Shown here piece by piece: positions 1-8,710 of a DNA stretch of 64,000 bases (positions are counted from its first letter, which is position 1; the number at the start of each line of letters is the position of its first letter). The position numbers and the translations under genes were made by a program. The notes beneath the pieces were generated by a model, which ran no database searches, had not been told where the DNA came from, and was given only the letters and a program-made list of their open reading frames with translations. This DNA is from Burkholderiales bacterium (GTDB taxonomy: Bacteria; Pseudomonadota; Gammaproteobacteria; Burkholderiales; Eutrophovitaceae), in assembly GCA_035560005.1 (NCBI GenBank), contig DATMAN010000068.1, positions 1-64,000 of the forward strand. The letters run 5' to 3'.

Positions 1-90
1 ATTGTTAACGCGATATCGCCCAAGCCATTCCCCAATTTTAACTATCCGCAGTGTCCCGCGCTTGGACACCAGGCGGTGCTCCGCACGGCA

Positions 91-558
91 TCAGTCCTTG
101 TGGATGGGATCAATCCATTTGACGGTCTCGGGCCGCTCGACCGGCTCGATGTCGAGATTGACGACCACGGCTTCTCCATCGCTCCGGACCAGGACGCATT
201 GCAGCTCCTCGTCGGGCGAGGCGTTGATCTCCTGGTGCGGGACGTATGGCGGCACGTAGATGAAGTCGCCGGGCCCCGCTTCCGCGACGAACTCCAGGCG
301 ATCGCCCCAGCGCATGCGCGCCCTGCCGCTCACCACGTAGATCACGCTCTCCACCGGGCCGTGATGGTGGGCACCGGTCTTGGCCTTCGGGTGGATGAGG
401 ACCGTGCCGGCCCACAGTTTCTCGGCGCCGGTGCGCGCATGAGTGATCGCCGCTGCCCGGTTCATCCCCGGCGTCTGCGGCGTGTTGCTGTCCAGCTCGG
501 TGCTTCTCACGACGCGAACGCCGTGGTACTTCCACTTCGGTTCCGCATCGACTTTCAT
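91..558 (-). CDS. Cupin-domain protein
   Basis: 155-residue single-domain cupin. The metal-binding pattern is visible: three consecutive His at residues 64-66, Glu70 four residues after the last of them, then the second-motif His at 108 (context PYVPHQE). This is the usual 3-His/1-Glu metal site of the fold. The ATG at 558 is preceded by a good GGAAGGA ribosome site five bases upstream, which fixes the start. It is the last gene of a minus-strand set after the FAD/Fe-S dehydrogenase and a small membrane protein (23 bp gap). The substrate cannot be read from the sequence; the family includes dioxygenases, isomerases and sugar- or acid-binding proteins. A link to hydroxy-acid metabolism is only inferred from the neighbours. 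Confidence 0.85.
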   Translation of the reverse strand: MKVDAEPKWKYHGVRVVRSTELDSNTPQTPGMNRAAAITHARTGAEKLWAGTVLIHPKAKTGAHHHGPVESVIYVVSGRARMRWGDRLEFVAEAGPGDFIYVPPYVPHQEINASPDEELQCVLVRSDGEAVVVNLDIEPVERPETVKWIDPIHKD

Positions 559-581
559 GTGCGTCCTTCCCGGGCGAGCGT

Positions 582-878
582 TCAGGCGAATTTCAGCATG
601 AAGAGCAGCAGCGCGGTCGGCACGATGATGTTGATCAGTGCGAGCGCGTAGTAGGCGCGCGGCCCCTTGTCGCGTGCCGTTGCGTGCAGGAACGCGGCCA
701 CGCCGGATACGGCGACCACCACGCCGCCGACGGCGTAGAGCAGCGCGAACATCTGCAATCGGCTGTGGCGCTCCATCGGCGATGCATAGCCGAGCTGCCA
801 GGCCAGATAGACGATGAGCGCGAGGTTGCAGGCCAGCGGGACAAAGTAGACCAGCGCCTGCCGCCACTGCAATTTCAA
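582..878 (-). CDS. Small three-helix membrane protein, unknown function
   Basis: 98 residues with three predicted transmembrane helices at about 8-28, 43-65 and 74-95, separated by short charged loops. No family was recognised. The start chosen is a TTG whose last two bases overlap the TGA of the upstream dehydrogenase, with a GGGGGTG sequence 5-7 bases before it. No in-frame ATG lies nearby, so translation is probably coupled to the dehydrogenase. The position between a soluble-looking FAD/Fe-S dehydrogenase and a cupin allows the guess that it helps anchor or couple the dehydrogenase at the membrane. Nothing in its sequence (no heme-ligand or quinone motif was noticed) proves that. Confidence 0.6.
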   Translation of the reverse strand: MKLQWRQALVYFVPLACNLALIVYLAWQLGYASPMERHSRLQMFALLYAVGGVVVAVSGVAAFLHATARDKGPRAYYALALINIIVPTALLLFMLKFA

Positions 879-3802
879 GCCGCACCCCCATCGAGCGCCC
901 GGCGCAGCACGCGCGCGACGTGCCATGCGGGTCGACCGGCGCCGTCGCGTATCTGATGCCGGCAACTGGTGCCGTCGGCAACGAGCAGCGCCTCGGGCGC
1001 CGCGCGTACCGCCGGCAGCAGCGCCGCCTCGGCCATCTTGCGGCTGATGGCGAAATGCTCGGCCTCGAAGCCGAAACTGCCCGCCATCCCGCAGCAGCTC
1101 GATTCGATTTCCCGCACTTGCAGCCCGGGAACCAGTGCCAGGGTCTCGCGCACCGCGCCCATCGTATCGAAGGCCTTCTGGTGGCAATGCCCGTGCAGCA
1201 GCGCCAATCGTTCGAGCCGACCGAAGGGGGCAGCGAAGGAACCCGCGCGCGCTTCGCGCGCGATGAATTCCTCGAGCAGCAAAGCGCGCGCCGCGAGCCC
1301 ATCGACATCGCCCCGCGGCAGCCCGAGCACCCGATACTCGTCGCGCAGGGTCAGCAGGCACGACGGTTCGAGTCCCACGATCGCGCGCCCGCGCAGCACG
1401 TCCGGGCGCAGCGCCTCGATCATCCTGCGCGCCTCCGCGCGCGCCTCATCCACGAACCCGGCAGCCAGGAAAGTCCGTCCACAGCACAGCGGGCGTCCGG
1501 CGTCCTTCGGTTGCGCGACCCGCACCGTGCAGCCGCCCGCCCGCAGCACCGCGATGGCGTCGTGCAGGTTCTCGGGCTCGAAGTAGCGGTTGAAGGTGTC
1601 CGCGAACAGGACCACCTCCGGCCCGGCGCTCTCGCCGCTGGAGACCCTCATCGAGGGCGACGAAAAGGGCCGCAGGCTCCAGGTCGGCAGCCGACGATGG
1701 CGACTCAAGCCGAGAGTCTTGTCCAGAAGCCAGGCCATGCCCGGGATGGCGGCGCCGAGATTGAGAATCGGCGCCAGCCGGGAGAGCGCCGGCGCGTAGC
1801 GGGGCAGGAAGGCGATCAGTTTCTGGCGCGCGCTCGCGCCGCGCCGCTGCACGTACTGGTGAAGAAATTCGATCTTCATGCGCGCCATGTCGACTCCGGT
1901 GGGACATTCGCGCCGGCAGCCTTTGCAGCTCACGCACAACGCCATGGTCTGCGCCATGGCCTGCGAGGTGAGCGCCTCCCGGCCGAGCTGGCCGGAGAGC
2001 GCGAGTCGCAGGGTGTTCGCCCGGCCGCGCGTCAAGTCCTGTTCGTCGCGCGTGACGCGATAGGAGGGGCACATCGTACCGGCGTCGAACTTGCGGCAGT
2101 GACCGTTGTTGTTGCACATCTCCACCGCTGGCCCGAATCCGCCCCATTCCGACCAGTCGAGCGCGGTGCGCAGTGGCGGGACGTGATAGCCGGGCCGGTA
2201 GCGAAAGAGCGTGCGCTCGTCCATGCGTGGCGGTGCGACGATCTTTCCCGGATTCATCAGCCCGCGCGGATCGAACAGGCGCTTCACCTCGGCGAGCGCC
2301 GCCGTGAGCCGGCTGCCGAGGATGGGTTCGATCCACTCGGAACGCACCAGCCCGTCGCCGTGCTCGCCGGAATAGGCGCCCTTGAACTCGCGCACCAGGG
2401 CGCAGGCTTCTTCCGCGATCGCACGCATCTTCTGCGCACCGTCGCGGCGCATGTCCAGAACGGGGCGTACGTGCAGCGTGCCGACCGAGGCGTGGGCATA
2501 CCAGGTGCCGGTGGTGCCGTGCTTCTCGAAGACCCTGCTGAGCCGCTCGGTGTACTCGGCCAGATGCTCCAGCGGCACGGCACAGTCCTCGATGAATGAC
2601 ACCGGCTTGCCGTCTCCCTTCATCGACATCATGATGTTCAAGCCCGCCTTGCGCACTTCCCAGACATCGCGCTGCAGCCCCGCTTCGGTGATTTCGACCA
2701 CGGCTGCCGGAAGGCCGAGGTCTGCCATCAATTCGGTGAGCCGTTTCAGCCGGGAGAGCAATGTCGGCCGCTCCTCGCCCGCGAATTCGACCAGCAGGAT
2801 CGCCTCGGGCTCGCCGCGGATGAAACGCTCGACGGCCGGGCGGAAGGCCGCGATGTCGCGCGCGAGCCCGAGCATCGTGCGGTCGACGAGTTCGACCGCG
2901 TCCGGATCCAGCTTCACGATGTGCGGGGTGCATTCCATGGCCCGCCGGAAGCTCGGGAAGTGCACCACGCCAAGGACCTTGTGCGCCGGCAACGGGGCGA
3001 GCTTGAGCGCGAGCCGGCGCGTCAAGGCGAGTGTGCCTTCCGAGCCGACCAGGAGGTGCGCCAGATTGTGCGCGCGGTGCGGCTGGACCATGTCGAGGTT
3101 GTATCCCTGCACTCGGCGCAGCACGGTCGGCCAGCGCCGCGCGATCTCCTCGGCCTCGCGCCGCACCACCGCGTGGATCTTCTCCACCAGCGCGCGGTAG
3201 CGGGGCGGCCCGCAGGCAACCTCTTCGCTGGGACCGAAGCGATACAACTCGCCGTCGGGCAGCCAGGCTTCGATGGCCTGCACGTTGTGCACCATGTTGC
3301 CGTAGCGAATCGAGCGGGCGCCGCAGGAGTTGTTCCCCGCCATGCCGCCCACCGTGGCCTGCGCGGAAGTGGACACGTCGACCGGAAACCAGAGACGGTC
3401 GCGGCGCAGTTGCGCATTGAGCCGGTCGAGCACCAGGCCGGGTTGCACGATCGCCTCGCGCCGCTCGATGTCGAGGTTGACGAGGCGGTCCAGGTACTTG
3501 GAGCAATCGATGACCAGGGCGGCACCGACCGTCTGGCCGCACTGCGAGGTGCCGGCGCCACGCGGCAGGACCGGGACACCTTCCTCCACGGCGATCTGCA
3601 GCGCCGCGCGCGCGGCTTCTTCGCTGCGGGGAACGACCACGCCGACCGGCTCGATCTGGTAGATCGAAGCGTCGGTGCTGTAGCGGCCGCGGGAAAAAGC
3701 GTCGAACAGCACCTCGCCGTCGACGTGTCGGCGCAGCCTGGCGGCGAGCGGGTGCGCGGCGGACCGGAGGGTGCTTCGCACCGGCACGGTCGGAGCGTTC
3801 AC
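875..3802 (-). CDS. FAD-linked oxidase / Fe-S 2-hydroxyacid dehydrogenase (YdiJ/GlcD-GlcF-like fusion)
   Basis: 975 residues. The N-terminal half is a PCMH-type FAD domain (PRGAGTSQ at about 80-87, GEHGDG at 479-484) like D-lactate, D-2-hydroxyglutarate or glycolate dehydrogenases. The C-terminal half is Fe-S: Cys563/569/578, then a 4Fe-4S motif with Cys623/626/629/633 followed by Pro, and two CCG domains (CC at 773-774 and 903-904). The E. coli YdiJ type (D-2-hydroxyglutarate dehydrogenase, about 1018 aa) has this same architecture. It should oxidise a D-2-hydroxy acid and pass electrons on through Fe-S clusters. It is divergent from a serine-glyoxylate-type aminotransferase, so glycolate/glyoxylate chemistry is an alternative. 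The exact substrate is not determinable here. Confidence 0.88.
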   Translation of the reverse strand: MNAPTVPVRSTLRSAAHPLAARLRRHVDGEVLFDAFSRGRYSTDASIYQIEPVGVVVPRSEEAARAALQIAVEEGVPVLPRGAGTSQCGQTVGAALVIDCSKYLDRLVNLDIERREAIVQPGLVLDRLNAQLRRDRLWFPVDVSTSAQATVGGMAGNNSCGARSIRYGNMVHNVQAIEAWLPDGELYRFGPSEEVACGPPRYRALVEKIHAVVRREAEEIARRWPTVLRRVQGYNLDMVQPHRAHNLAHLLVGSEGTLALTRRLALKLAPLPAHKVLGVVHFPSFRRAMECTPHIVKLDPDAVELVDRTMLGLARDIAAFRPAVERFIRGEPEAILLVEFAGEERPTLLSRLKRLTELMADLGLPAAVVEITEAGLQRDVWEVRKAGLNIMMSMKGDGKPVSFIEDCAVPLEHLAEYTERLSRVFEKHGTTGTWYAHASVGTLHVRPVLDMRRDGAQKMRAIAEEACALVREFKGAYSGEHGDGLVRSEWIEPILGSRLTAALAEVKRLFDPRGLMNPGKIVAPPRMDERTLFRYRPGYHVPPLRTALDWSEWGGFGPAVEMCNNNGHCRKFDAGTMCPSYRVTRDEQDLTRGRANTLRLALSGQLGREALTSQAMAQTMALCVSCKGCRRECPTGVDMARMKIEFLHQYVQRRGASARQKLIAFLPRYAPALSRLAPILNLGAAIPGMAWLLDKTLGLSRHRRLPTWSLRPFSSPSMRVSSGESAGPEVVLFADTFNRYFEPENLHDAIAVLRAGGCTVRVAQPKDAGRPLCCGRTFLAAGFVDEARAEARRMIEALRPDVLRGRAIVGLEPSCLLTLRDEYRVLGLPRGDVDGLAARALLLEEFIAREARAGSFAAPFGRLERLALLHGHCHQKAFDTMGAVRETLALVPGLQVREIESSCCGMAGSFGFEAEHFAISRKMAEAALLPAVRAAPEALLVADGTSCRHQIRDGAGRPAWHVARVLRRALDGGAA

Positions 3803-3861
3803 TGCCTGGAACTCGAGGCGGACACGCAGCCATGATACCCGACGCGATCGGCGCCACCGGC

Positions 3862-3890
3862 TTGAGGAGTGCCGCGGTTTCGACTAGGCT
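3862..3890 (+). promoter_or_regulatory. Putative sigma-70 promoter for the aminotransferase gene
   Basis: TTGAGG (3862-3867), 17-base spacer, TAGGCT (3885-3890), 30 bases before the ATG at 3921. Spacing is ideal but the -10 box is weak (three of six matches). It lies in the 118-bp divergent spacer shared with the FAD/Fe-S dehydrogenase. Confidence 0.4.
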
Positions 3891-3920
3891 CGGCGCCATT
3901 TCTCCAGCCTCGACCGGTCC

Positions 3921-5135
3921 ATGAGCAGCCGCCGCGGACGCCACTTCCTCCAGATCCCCGGCCCGACCAATGTTCCGGACCGCATCCTGCGGGCCATCGA
4001 CCGGCCGACGATCGATCACCGCGGGCCCGAGTTCGCGCGACTCGCCCATGAAGTGCTCGACGGCCTCAAGCAGATCTTCAGGACGCGCCACCCGGTCATC
4101 GTCTATGCGGCCTCGGGCACCGGCGCCTGGGAAGCCGCGCTGGTCAACACGCTCTCGCCCGGCGACCGCGTGCTGATGGCGGAGACCGGCCATTTCGCCA
4201 CCCTGTGGATGAGGCTCGCGATCCGCCTCGGGCTGCAGGTCGACTTCCTGCCGGGAGACTGGCGACGCGGTGCCGATCCGGCGGCGATCGAAGCCAGGCT
4301 CGCGCAGGACCGGGCGCACGCGATCAAGGCGGTCTGCGTGGTCCACAACGAAACTTCGACCGGTGTGACAAGCCGCGTCGCCGAGGTGCGGAAGGCCATC
4401 GACCGCGCGGGACATCCGGCGCTGTTCATGGTGGACACCATCTCCTCACTGGCCTGCATCGACTACCGACACGACGAGTGGGGCGTGGACGTCGCGGTGG
4501 GCGGCTCGCAGAAGGGGCTGATGCTGCCGCCCGGGCTTTCGTTCAATGCGACGAGCGAGCGTGCGCTCGCGGCGTCGAAGTCGGCGAAGCTGCCGCGCGC
4601 GTACTGGAGCTGGGACGAGATGCTGGCCAGCAACCGCAACGGCTTCTTTCCCTACACCCCGGCGACCAATCTGCTCTACGGGCTCAAGGAAGCGATCGCC
4701 ATGCTGCTCGAGGAAGGGCTGGACCGTGTGTTCGCCCGCCATGCGCGGCTGGCGGAAGCCACCCGTCGCGCGGTGCGCGGGTGGGGGCTGGAGATCCTGT
4801 GCGTCGATGCGGAGGAATACAGCCACTCGGTCACGGCAATCCTGATGCCGCCCGGCCACGATGCCGACCGGCTGCGCGAGATCGCGCTCGAGCGCTATGA
4901 CCTGTCGCTCGGCGCCGGCCTCGGCAAGCTGGCTGGGAAGGTGTTTCGCATCGGGCACCTGGGCGACTTCAACGAGCTGATGCTGGCGGGAACGCTGTGC
5001 GGCGTGGAGATGGGGCTCACGATTGCCGGCGTGCCGATTCGCCGGGAAGGCGTGGCGGCCGCGCTCGATTACCTCGGCGCTGCGCCGGCCGCGACCCAGC
5101 CGCAGGCCCCGGCGACGGCTTCCGGGCGGAGCTGA
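3921..5135 (+). CDS. Serine-glyoxylate / alanine-glyoxylate-type aminotransferase (class V PLP)
   Basis: 404-residue fold-type I class V aminotransferase. The N-terminus QIPGPTNVP is the family hallmark. The PLP lysine is Lys198 in VGGSQKGLMLPPG, and the preceding aspartate lies in MVDTISSLA. The length fits serine-glyoxylate aminotransferase of the methylotroph SgaA type, which makes glycine and hydroxypyruvate from serine and glyoxylate; alanine- or aspartate-glyoxylate activity cannot be excluded. The C-terminal 20 residues are Ala/Pro-rich. It is transcribed away from a 2-hydroxyacid dehydrogenase, consistent with a glycolate/glyoxylate context. No strong Shine-Dalgarno sequence precedes the ATG. 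Confidence 0.88.
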   Translation: MSSRRGRHFLQIPGPTNVPDRILRAIDRPTIDHRGPEFARLAHEVLDGLKQIFRTRHPVIVYAASGTGAWEAALVNTLSPGDRVLMAETGHFATLWMRLAIRLGLQVDFLPGDWRRGADPAAIEARLAQDRAHAIKAVCVVHNETSTGVTSRVAEVRKAIDRAGHPALFMVDTISSLACIDYRHDEWGVDVAVGGSQKGLMLPPGLSFNATSERALAASKSAKLPRAYWSWDEMLASNRNGFFPYTPATNLLYGLKEAIAMLLEEGLDRVFARHARLAEATRRAVRGWGLEILCVDAEEYSHSVTAILMPPGHDADRLREIALERYDLSLGAGLGKLAGKVFRIGHLGDFNELMLAGTLCGVEMGLTIAGVPIRREGVAAALDYLGAAPAATQPQAPATASGRS

Positions 5136-5138
5136 TCG

Positions 5139-5327
5139 ATGCCGCGCTGGCTGCGGCGCAATCGCACGGTGGTCGCGCTGTCGGTGGCGGAAACGATGGG
5201 CGCGATCGGCGCGCTGGAAGACGCGGAGGACCGGCGCGTGGCGATCAGTCCCGAGCAGTCCGGGCGCGGTTCCGTCACGACCGTGGCGAACTGCTTCTCC
5301 GCCAGCGTGCGCGCGCGTTGCTGCTGA
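5139..5327 (+). CDS. Possible 62-residue ORF between the aminotransferase and DUF2238
   Basis: An ATG three bases after the aminotransferase stop has a plausible ribosome site (GGCGGAG, about seven bases upstream) and opens a 62-codon frame that overlaps the DUF2238 start. The predicted peptide (basic N-terminus, Cys-Cys end) resembles no family I know and has no clear membrane segment. It may be a real small protein, a leader coupling translation into the next gene, or chance in high-GC DNA. Confidence 0.2.
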   Translation: MPRWLRRNRTVVALSVAETMGAIGALEDAEDRRVAISPEQSGRGSVTTVANCFSASVRARCC

Positions 5328-6055
5328 AGCTCCCACACCGGCGGTTCCTGTACCTGCTCAGCGCGTTGCTGGCGGCGGAGTTCGCGATCCTCGCGCTCGC
5401 GCCTCAGGACCGCAAGGACTGGCTGCTGGAAAACGTTCTGGTCGTGCTCTTCGTCGGCTTCCTGTACGCCACCTACCGCCGGCTCACGCTGTCGCGCGTT
5501 TCCTATTTCCTGATCTTCGTCTTCCTGTCGCTGCATCTGATCGGCGCGCACTACACCTATTCGCTGGTACCTTACGATCGCTGGTTCGAGGCGATCAGCG
5601 GGCGCAGCCTGAACGAGGTGCTCGGCTGGGAGCGTAACAACTTCGACCGCGTGGTGCATTTCTCCTACGGATTGCTGCTCGCCTACCCGATCCGCGAGGT
5701 CTTTCTGCGGGTGGCGATGCTGCGCGGATTCTGGGGCTACTTCTTTCCGCTCGACATCACGATGAGCACGTCGCTGCTCTACGAGCTGATCGAGTGGGGC
5801 GCGGCGGCTGCCTTCGGTGGCGAACTGGGTCAGGCCTTTCTGGGCACCCAGGGCGATGTCTGGGACGCGCACAAGGACATGGCTCTGGCCAGCAGCGGCG
5901 CGCTCGCGGCGATGCTGGTCACTGCGGCACTGAACTATTGGGTACAGCGCGATTTCGCCGCAGAATGGCTGGAGAGCCTGCGGGTGAAGGAATCCCGCCC
6001 GCTGGGCGAGGACGAGTTCAGACGCCTGAGGGACGGGGCGCGGCCGGAGCGCTAG
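5318..6055 (+). CDS. DUF2238 (YjdF-like) integral membrane protein
   Basis: About 245 residues, multispanning, with the DUF2238 signature: an APQDR loop after helix 1, the SYGLLLAYPIRE segment, and ELIEWGAAAAFG followed by GTQGDVWDAHKDM. The family (E. coli YjdF, 209 aa) is uncharacterised. The start is uncertain. No ATG exists in the plausible region, so the TTG at 5318 was chosen because it places a hydrophobic helix right after a short basic N-terminus; no clear ribosome site precedes it. Its TAG shares the palindrome CTAG with the stop of the opposite gene, so the two coding regions overlap by four bases tail to tail. Confidence 0.75.
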   Translation: MLLKLPHRRFLYLLSALLAAEFAILALAPQDRKDWLLENVLVVLFVGFLYATYRRLTLSRVSYFLIFVFLSLHLIGAHYTYSLVPYDRWFEAISGRSLNEVLGWERNNFDRVVHFSYGLLLAYPIREVFLRVAMLRGFWGYFFPLDITMSTSLLYELIEWGAAAAFGGELGQAFLGTQGDVWDAHKDMALASSGALAAMLVTAALNYWVQRDFAAEWLESLRVKESRPLGEDEFRRLRDGARPER

Positions 6056-6531
6056 AAACCGAAGCCGATCGTCAGCATCGCCCCCGCGGTCCCGAAGATG
6101 ATGAGCTCGCCGCCCAGCGTCTTGCCGCGAAAGCCGAGCGCCGGCAGGACGGCCGGGGCCACGCCGTAGCCGTTCAGCGGGATTCGATCCTGGTACTCGT
6201 CCTTGTATCCGTGCAGCAGGCCGGCGGTGATCTTGGCGTAGAACGCCTCACGCGTATACGGCAGCGTGTAGCGCTTGCCGACGTAGACGTATTGCGCCGG
6301 CTGGTTGAACGAATTGCGGAAGTAGGCGCCGCCGATCAGCAAGCCTTCGTCCCAGTAGCGCTCGACGTTGAGCAGGCCCTGCTGGTTGTTGTGCTCGGGT
6401 TTGGGCTCGAAGTGCCGGGTCAGCAGGCTGGTCTGGAAGTAGTAGCGCGGGTCCTCGTCCGCCGCCGAGGGTCCGGCAAGCATCAAGAAAGCGGCCGCTC
6501 CGACCGCAGCCAAAGTCTTCATGTTCGACAT
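6052..6531 (-). CDS. Putative small outer-membrane beta-barrel protein
   Basis: 159 residues. The Sec signal peptide (MSNMKTLAAVGAAAFLMLAG, then PSAADE) is followed by alternating aromatic strands such as YYFQTSLLTRHF and AYFRNSF. The chain ends in aromatic Phe-Gly-Phe, the C-terminal pattern recognised by the BAM machinery. Size and strand pattern resemble small eight-stranded barrels of the PagP/OmpW scale, but no enzyme motif was identified. The ATG at 6531 was chosen over longer in-frame options because GGAG lies about ten bases upstream and the signal peptide begins there. The product is probably exported and inserted in the outer membrane; its role is unknown. Confidence 0.65.
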   Translation of the reverse strand: MSNMKTLAAVGAAAFLMLAGPSAADEDPRYYFQTSLLTRHFEPKPEHNNQQGLLNVERYWDEGLLIGGAYFRNSFNQPAQYVYVGKRYTLPYTREAFYAKITAGLLHGYKDEYQDRIPLNGYGVAPAVLPALGFRGKTLGGELIIFGTAGAMLTIGFGF

Positions 6532-6693
6532 CCGCTGTTTGCTCCACTGCCGATGAACGCACGGACCGCGAGAAAGTCGCACCGCGCGGACCGCGCCGGG
6601 ATCGGTCGATTTCGCTTTCGACCGCGCTGAGGGGGCGACGCCGGGCGATCCCGGACGGGATCGAAAGCAAGAAGCGGACAACCGCTCGTGTCG

Positions 6694-7683
6694 CTACGTG
6701 CCGACAGCGGAGCGCTGCGCCCCCGAGTCCGGCAGCGCGGCGCGAACCAGGCGGTCGCGCACCGCCGCCCACTCCGGCAGGTCGGGAGGCAATTCCACCA
6801 CGATGAGCGGGCAACTGGCGCTGTCGAGCCGCCGCAGCAGGGCATAGAGATGTTGCGCATATTCCTCGGGCGATTCCGGCGCGACCTGCCAGAGCGCCGC
6901 GCGCGTGTCGCGCGGCCGGCCGCGCCGTGCCAGCACGGCTACGGGTGAGCGCCCGCCCTCCTTGCGCAGGAAGTTCTCGAGGTCCTCGGGATCGACCAGC
7001 CTGAGCGGCGTTCTGGGTGCGTAGTGCGAGGGCAAGGTGCCGGGCGCCCGGGGCGCCCCAGCGCCCGGCGCGCGCACCTGGACCAGCAACGCGTCCTCGA
7101 TCTGCTTGGCGCTGACGCGCCCCGGACGCAGGATCGCGGGCTGCGCGCCCGACAGATCCACGATCGTGGACTCGATGCCTACCGGGCACGCGCCGCCATC
7201 GAGAATCATGTCCACCGCGGCGCCGAGATCTTCGTGTACGTGCTGCGCCGTGGTCGGACTCAGGCGCCCGAACTTGTTCGCGGAAGGCGCGGCGACCCCC
7301 CCGCCGAAGGCCTTGAGCAGGCGTTGCGCCACCGGGTGCGCGGGCACGCGCAGGCCGATCGTGTTCTGCCCGCCGGTGACGACCTCCGACACATGGGCGG
7401 CGCGCTTCAGGATCAGGGTGAGCGGACCCGGCCAGAACTTTTCCGCCAGCAGCCAGGCGCCGCGTGGAACGTCGGCGGCCCAGTGCTTGAGCGCGCTCAT
7501 GTCCGCGAGGTGAACGATGAGCGGATGATCGGCGGGCCGGCCTTTCGCGGCGAAGATCTTCCTGACCGCCGCCGCGTTCGAGGCGTCGGCGCCCAATCCG
7601 TATACGGTCTCGGTCGGAAAGGCCACCAGGCCCCCGGCCCGCAGGATGGCAGCCGCTTTCTCGATCTCCTCGTCGGTTACCAA
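6694..7683 (-). CDS. L-threonylcarbamoyladenylate synthase (Sua5/TsaC with C-terminal domain)
   Basis: About 329 residues. The N-terminal YrdC domain begins with AAAILRAGGLVAFPTETVYG, the family opening, and carries KGRPADHPLIVH and SANKFGRLSPT. A C-terminal Sua5 domain follows after SHYAPRTPL, so this is the long Sua5 form, not the short TsaC. It makes threonylcarbamoyl-AMP from threonine, bicarbonate and ATP for the t6A37 modification of ANN-decoding tRNAs. Start: a TTG at 7683 gives a normal family N-terminus; an in-frame ATG at 7767 would add 28 unrelated residues. It is probably cotranscribed at the end of the purEKC set. Confidence 0.88.
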   Translation of the reverse strand: MVTDEEIEKAAAILRAGGLVAFPTETVYGLGADASNAAAVRKIFAAKGRPADHPLIVHLADMSALKHWAADVPRGAWLLAEKFWPGPLTLILKRAAHVSEVVTGGQNTIGLRVPAHPVAQRLLKAFGGGVAAPSANKFGRLSPTTAQHVHEDLGAAVDMILDGGACPVGIESTIVDLSGAQPAILRPGRVSAKQIEDALLVQVRAPGAGAPRAPGTLPSHYAPRTPLRLVDPEDLENFLRKEGGRSPVAVLARRGRPRDTRAALWQVAPESPEEYAQHLYALLRRLDSASCPLIVVELPPDLPEWAAVRDRLVRAALPDSGAQRSAVGT

Positions 7684-7825
7684 GCGCTTTGTGCCACGGA
7701 GAGTGAAAGAATGCAGGGCAACTATAGAACAGCGGCGAGAGCCGAGAAACCGAGAGCGCTCCCGCATTCGCTTCCGGCTCCTGAATCTGTCCGCGCTTCC
7801 GTGTTTCTGCGGTTGACTTGCCGGA

Positions 7826-8710
7826 TCACGAGGTCAGCAGCCGCAAGGCCTCTTCGTACTTGGCGGCGGTCCTGGCGAGGATGTCGGGCGGCAGTGCGGG
7901 AGCCGGCGGTTTCTTGTTCCAGTGCTGCGCTTCCAGCCAGTCACGCACGAACTGCTTGTCGAACGACGGCGGGCTCGCGCCGACGCGGTATTGCGATCGC
8001 GGCCAGAATCGCGACGAGTCGGGCGTGAGCGCTTCGTCGATCAGGAAGAGCGTCCCGGCGGCATCGAGCCCGAACTCGAACTTGGTGTCGGCGATGATGA
8101 TGCCGCGCCCGGCGGCATACTCCGCGGCCTCGCCATAGAGCGCGAGCGCCTTGTCGCGCACCTGAGCGGCGAGCGTCTTGCCGATTGCGCTTTCGACCTC
8201 CCGGAAGGCGATGTTCTCGTCGTGGGTGCCGGCGGCGGCTTTGGTGGACGGGGTAAAAATCGGCTGGGGCAGTTTTTCCGCCTCGCGCAAGCCGGGCGGC
8301 AGGGCGATGCCGCAGATCGATCCGGTCTTCTGGTATTCCTTCCAGCCGGATCCGGCGAGATAACCGCGCACGATGGCCTCGACGGGCAGCGGTCTGAGTC
8401 TGCGCACGACCATGGCGCGGCCCGCAACCAGATCGCGCTCCTCCGCGGCCACGACCGACTCTGGGGCGATGTCCAGCAGATGGTTGGGCAGCACGTGCGC
8501 GAGCTTGCGGAACCAGAACAACGACAGCGCGGTGAGGACGCGGCCCTTGCCGGGTACCGGCGTGGGCAGCACGACGTCGAACGCGGAGAGTCGGTCGGTC
8601 TGCACCACGAGCAGCTTGTCCTCGCCAACCGCGAAGAGATCGCGCACCTTTCCTCGATGCAGGAAAGGCAGGGACTTCAGGCGCACTTCGAGAAGGGGGC
8701 GGTCGTTCAT
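7826..8710 (-). CDS. purC: Phosphoribosylaminoimidazole-succinocarboxamide synthase (SAICAR synthetase)
   Basis: 294 residues. It ligates aspartate to CAIR with ATP in purine synthesis. Family features visible: RGKVRDLF near the N-terminus, [28 protein letters not shown], and the TPSTKA/HDENI segment. The length matches the longer bacterial/yeast-like form (about 290-305 aa) rather than the 237-aa E. coli form. The ATG overlaps the purK stop as ATGA, so translation is likely coupled. With purE and purK it forms a compact run of three consecutive steps of the pathway. Confidence 0.95.
   Translation of the reverse strand: MNDRPLLEVRLKSLPFLHRGKVRDLFAVGEDKLLVVQTDRLSAFDVVLPTPVPGKGRVLTALSLFWFRKLAHVLPNHLLDIAPESVVAAEERDLVAGRAMVVRRLRPLPVEAIVRGYLAGSGWKEYQKTGSICGIALPPGLREAEKLPQPIFTPSTKAAAGTHDENIAFREVESAIGKTLAAQVRDKALALYGEAAEYAAGRGIIIADTKFEFGLDAAGTLFLIDEALTPDSSRFWPRSQYRVGASPPSFDKQFVRDWLEAQHWNKKPPAPALPPDILARTAAKYEEALRLLTS

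Noticed and set aside
1..90. Start of window
   Set aside because: No gene end, RNA or repeat could be supported in these 90 bases.
1446..4415. 989-codon minus-strand frame overlapping the FAD oxidase and aminotransferase
   Set aside because: Shifted frame of the recognised dehydrogenase, with Arg/Ala/Pro-rich composition.
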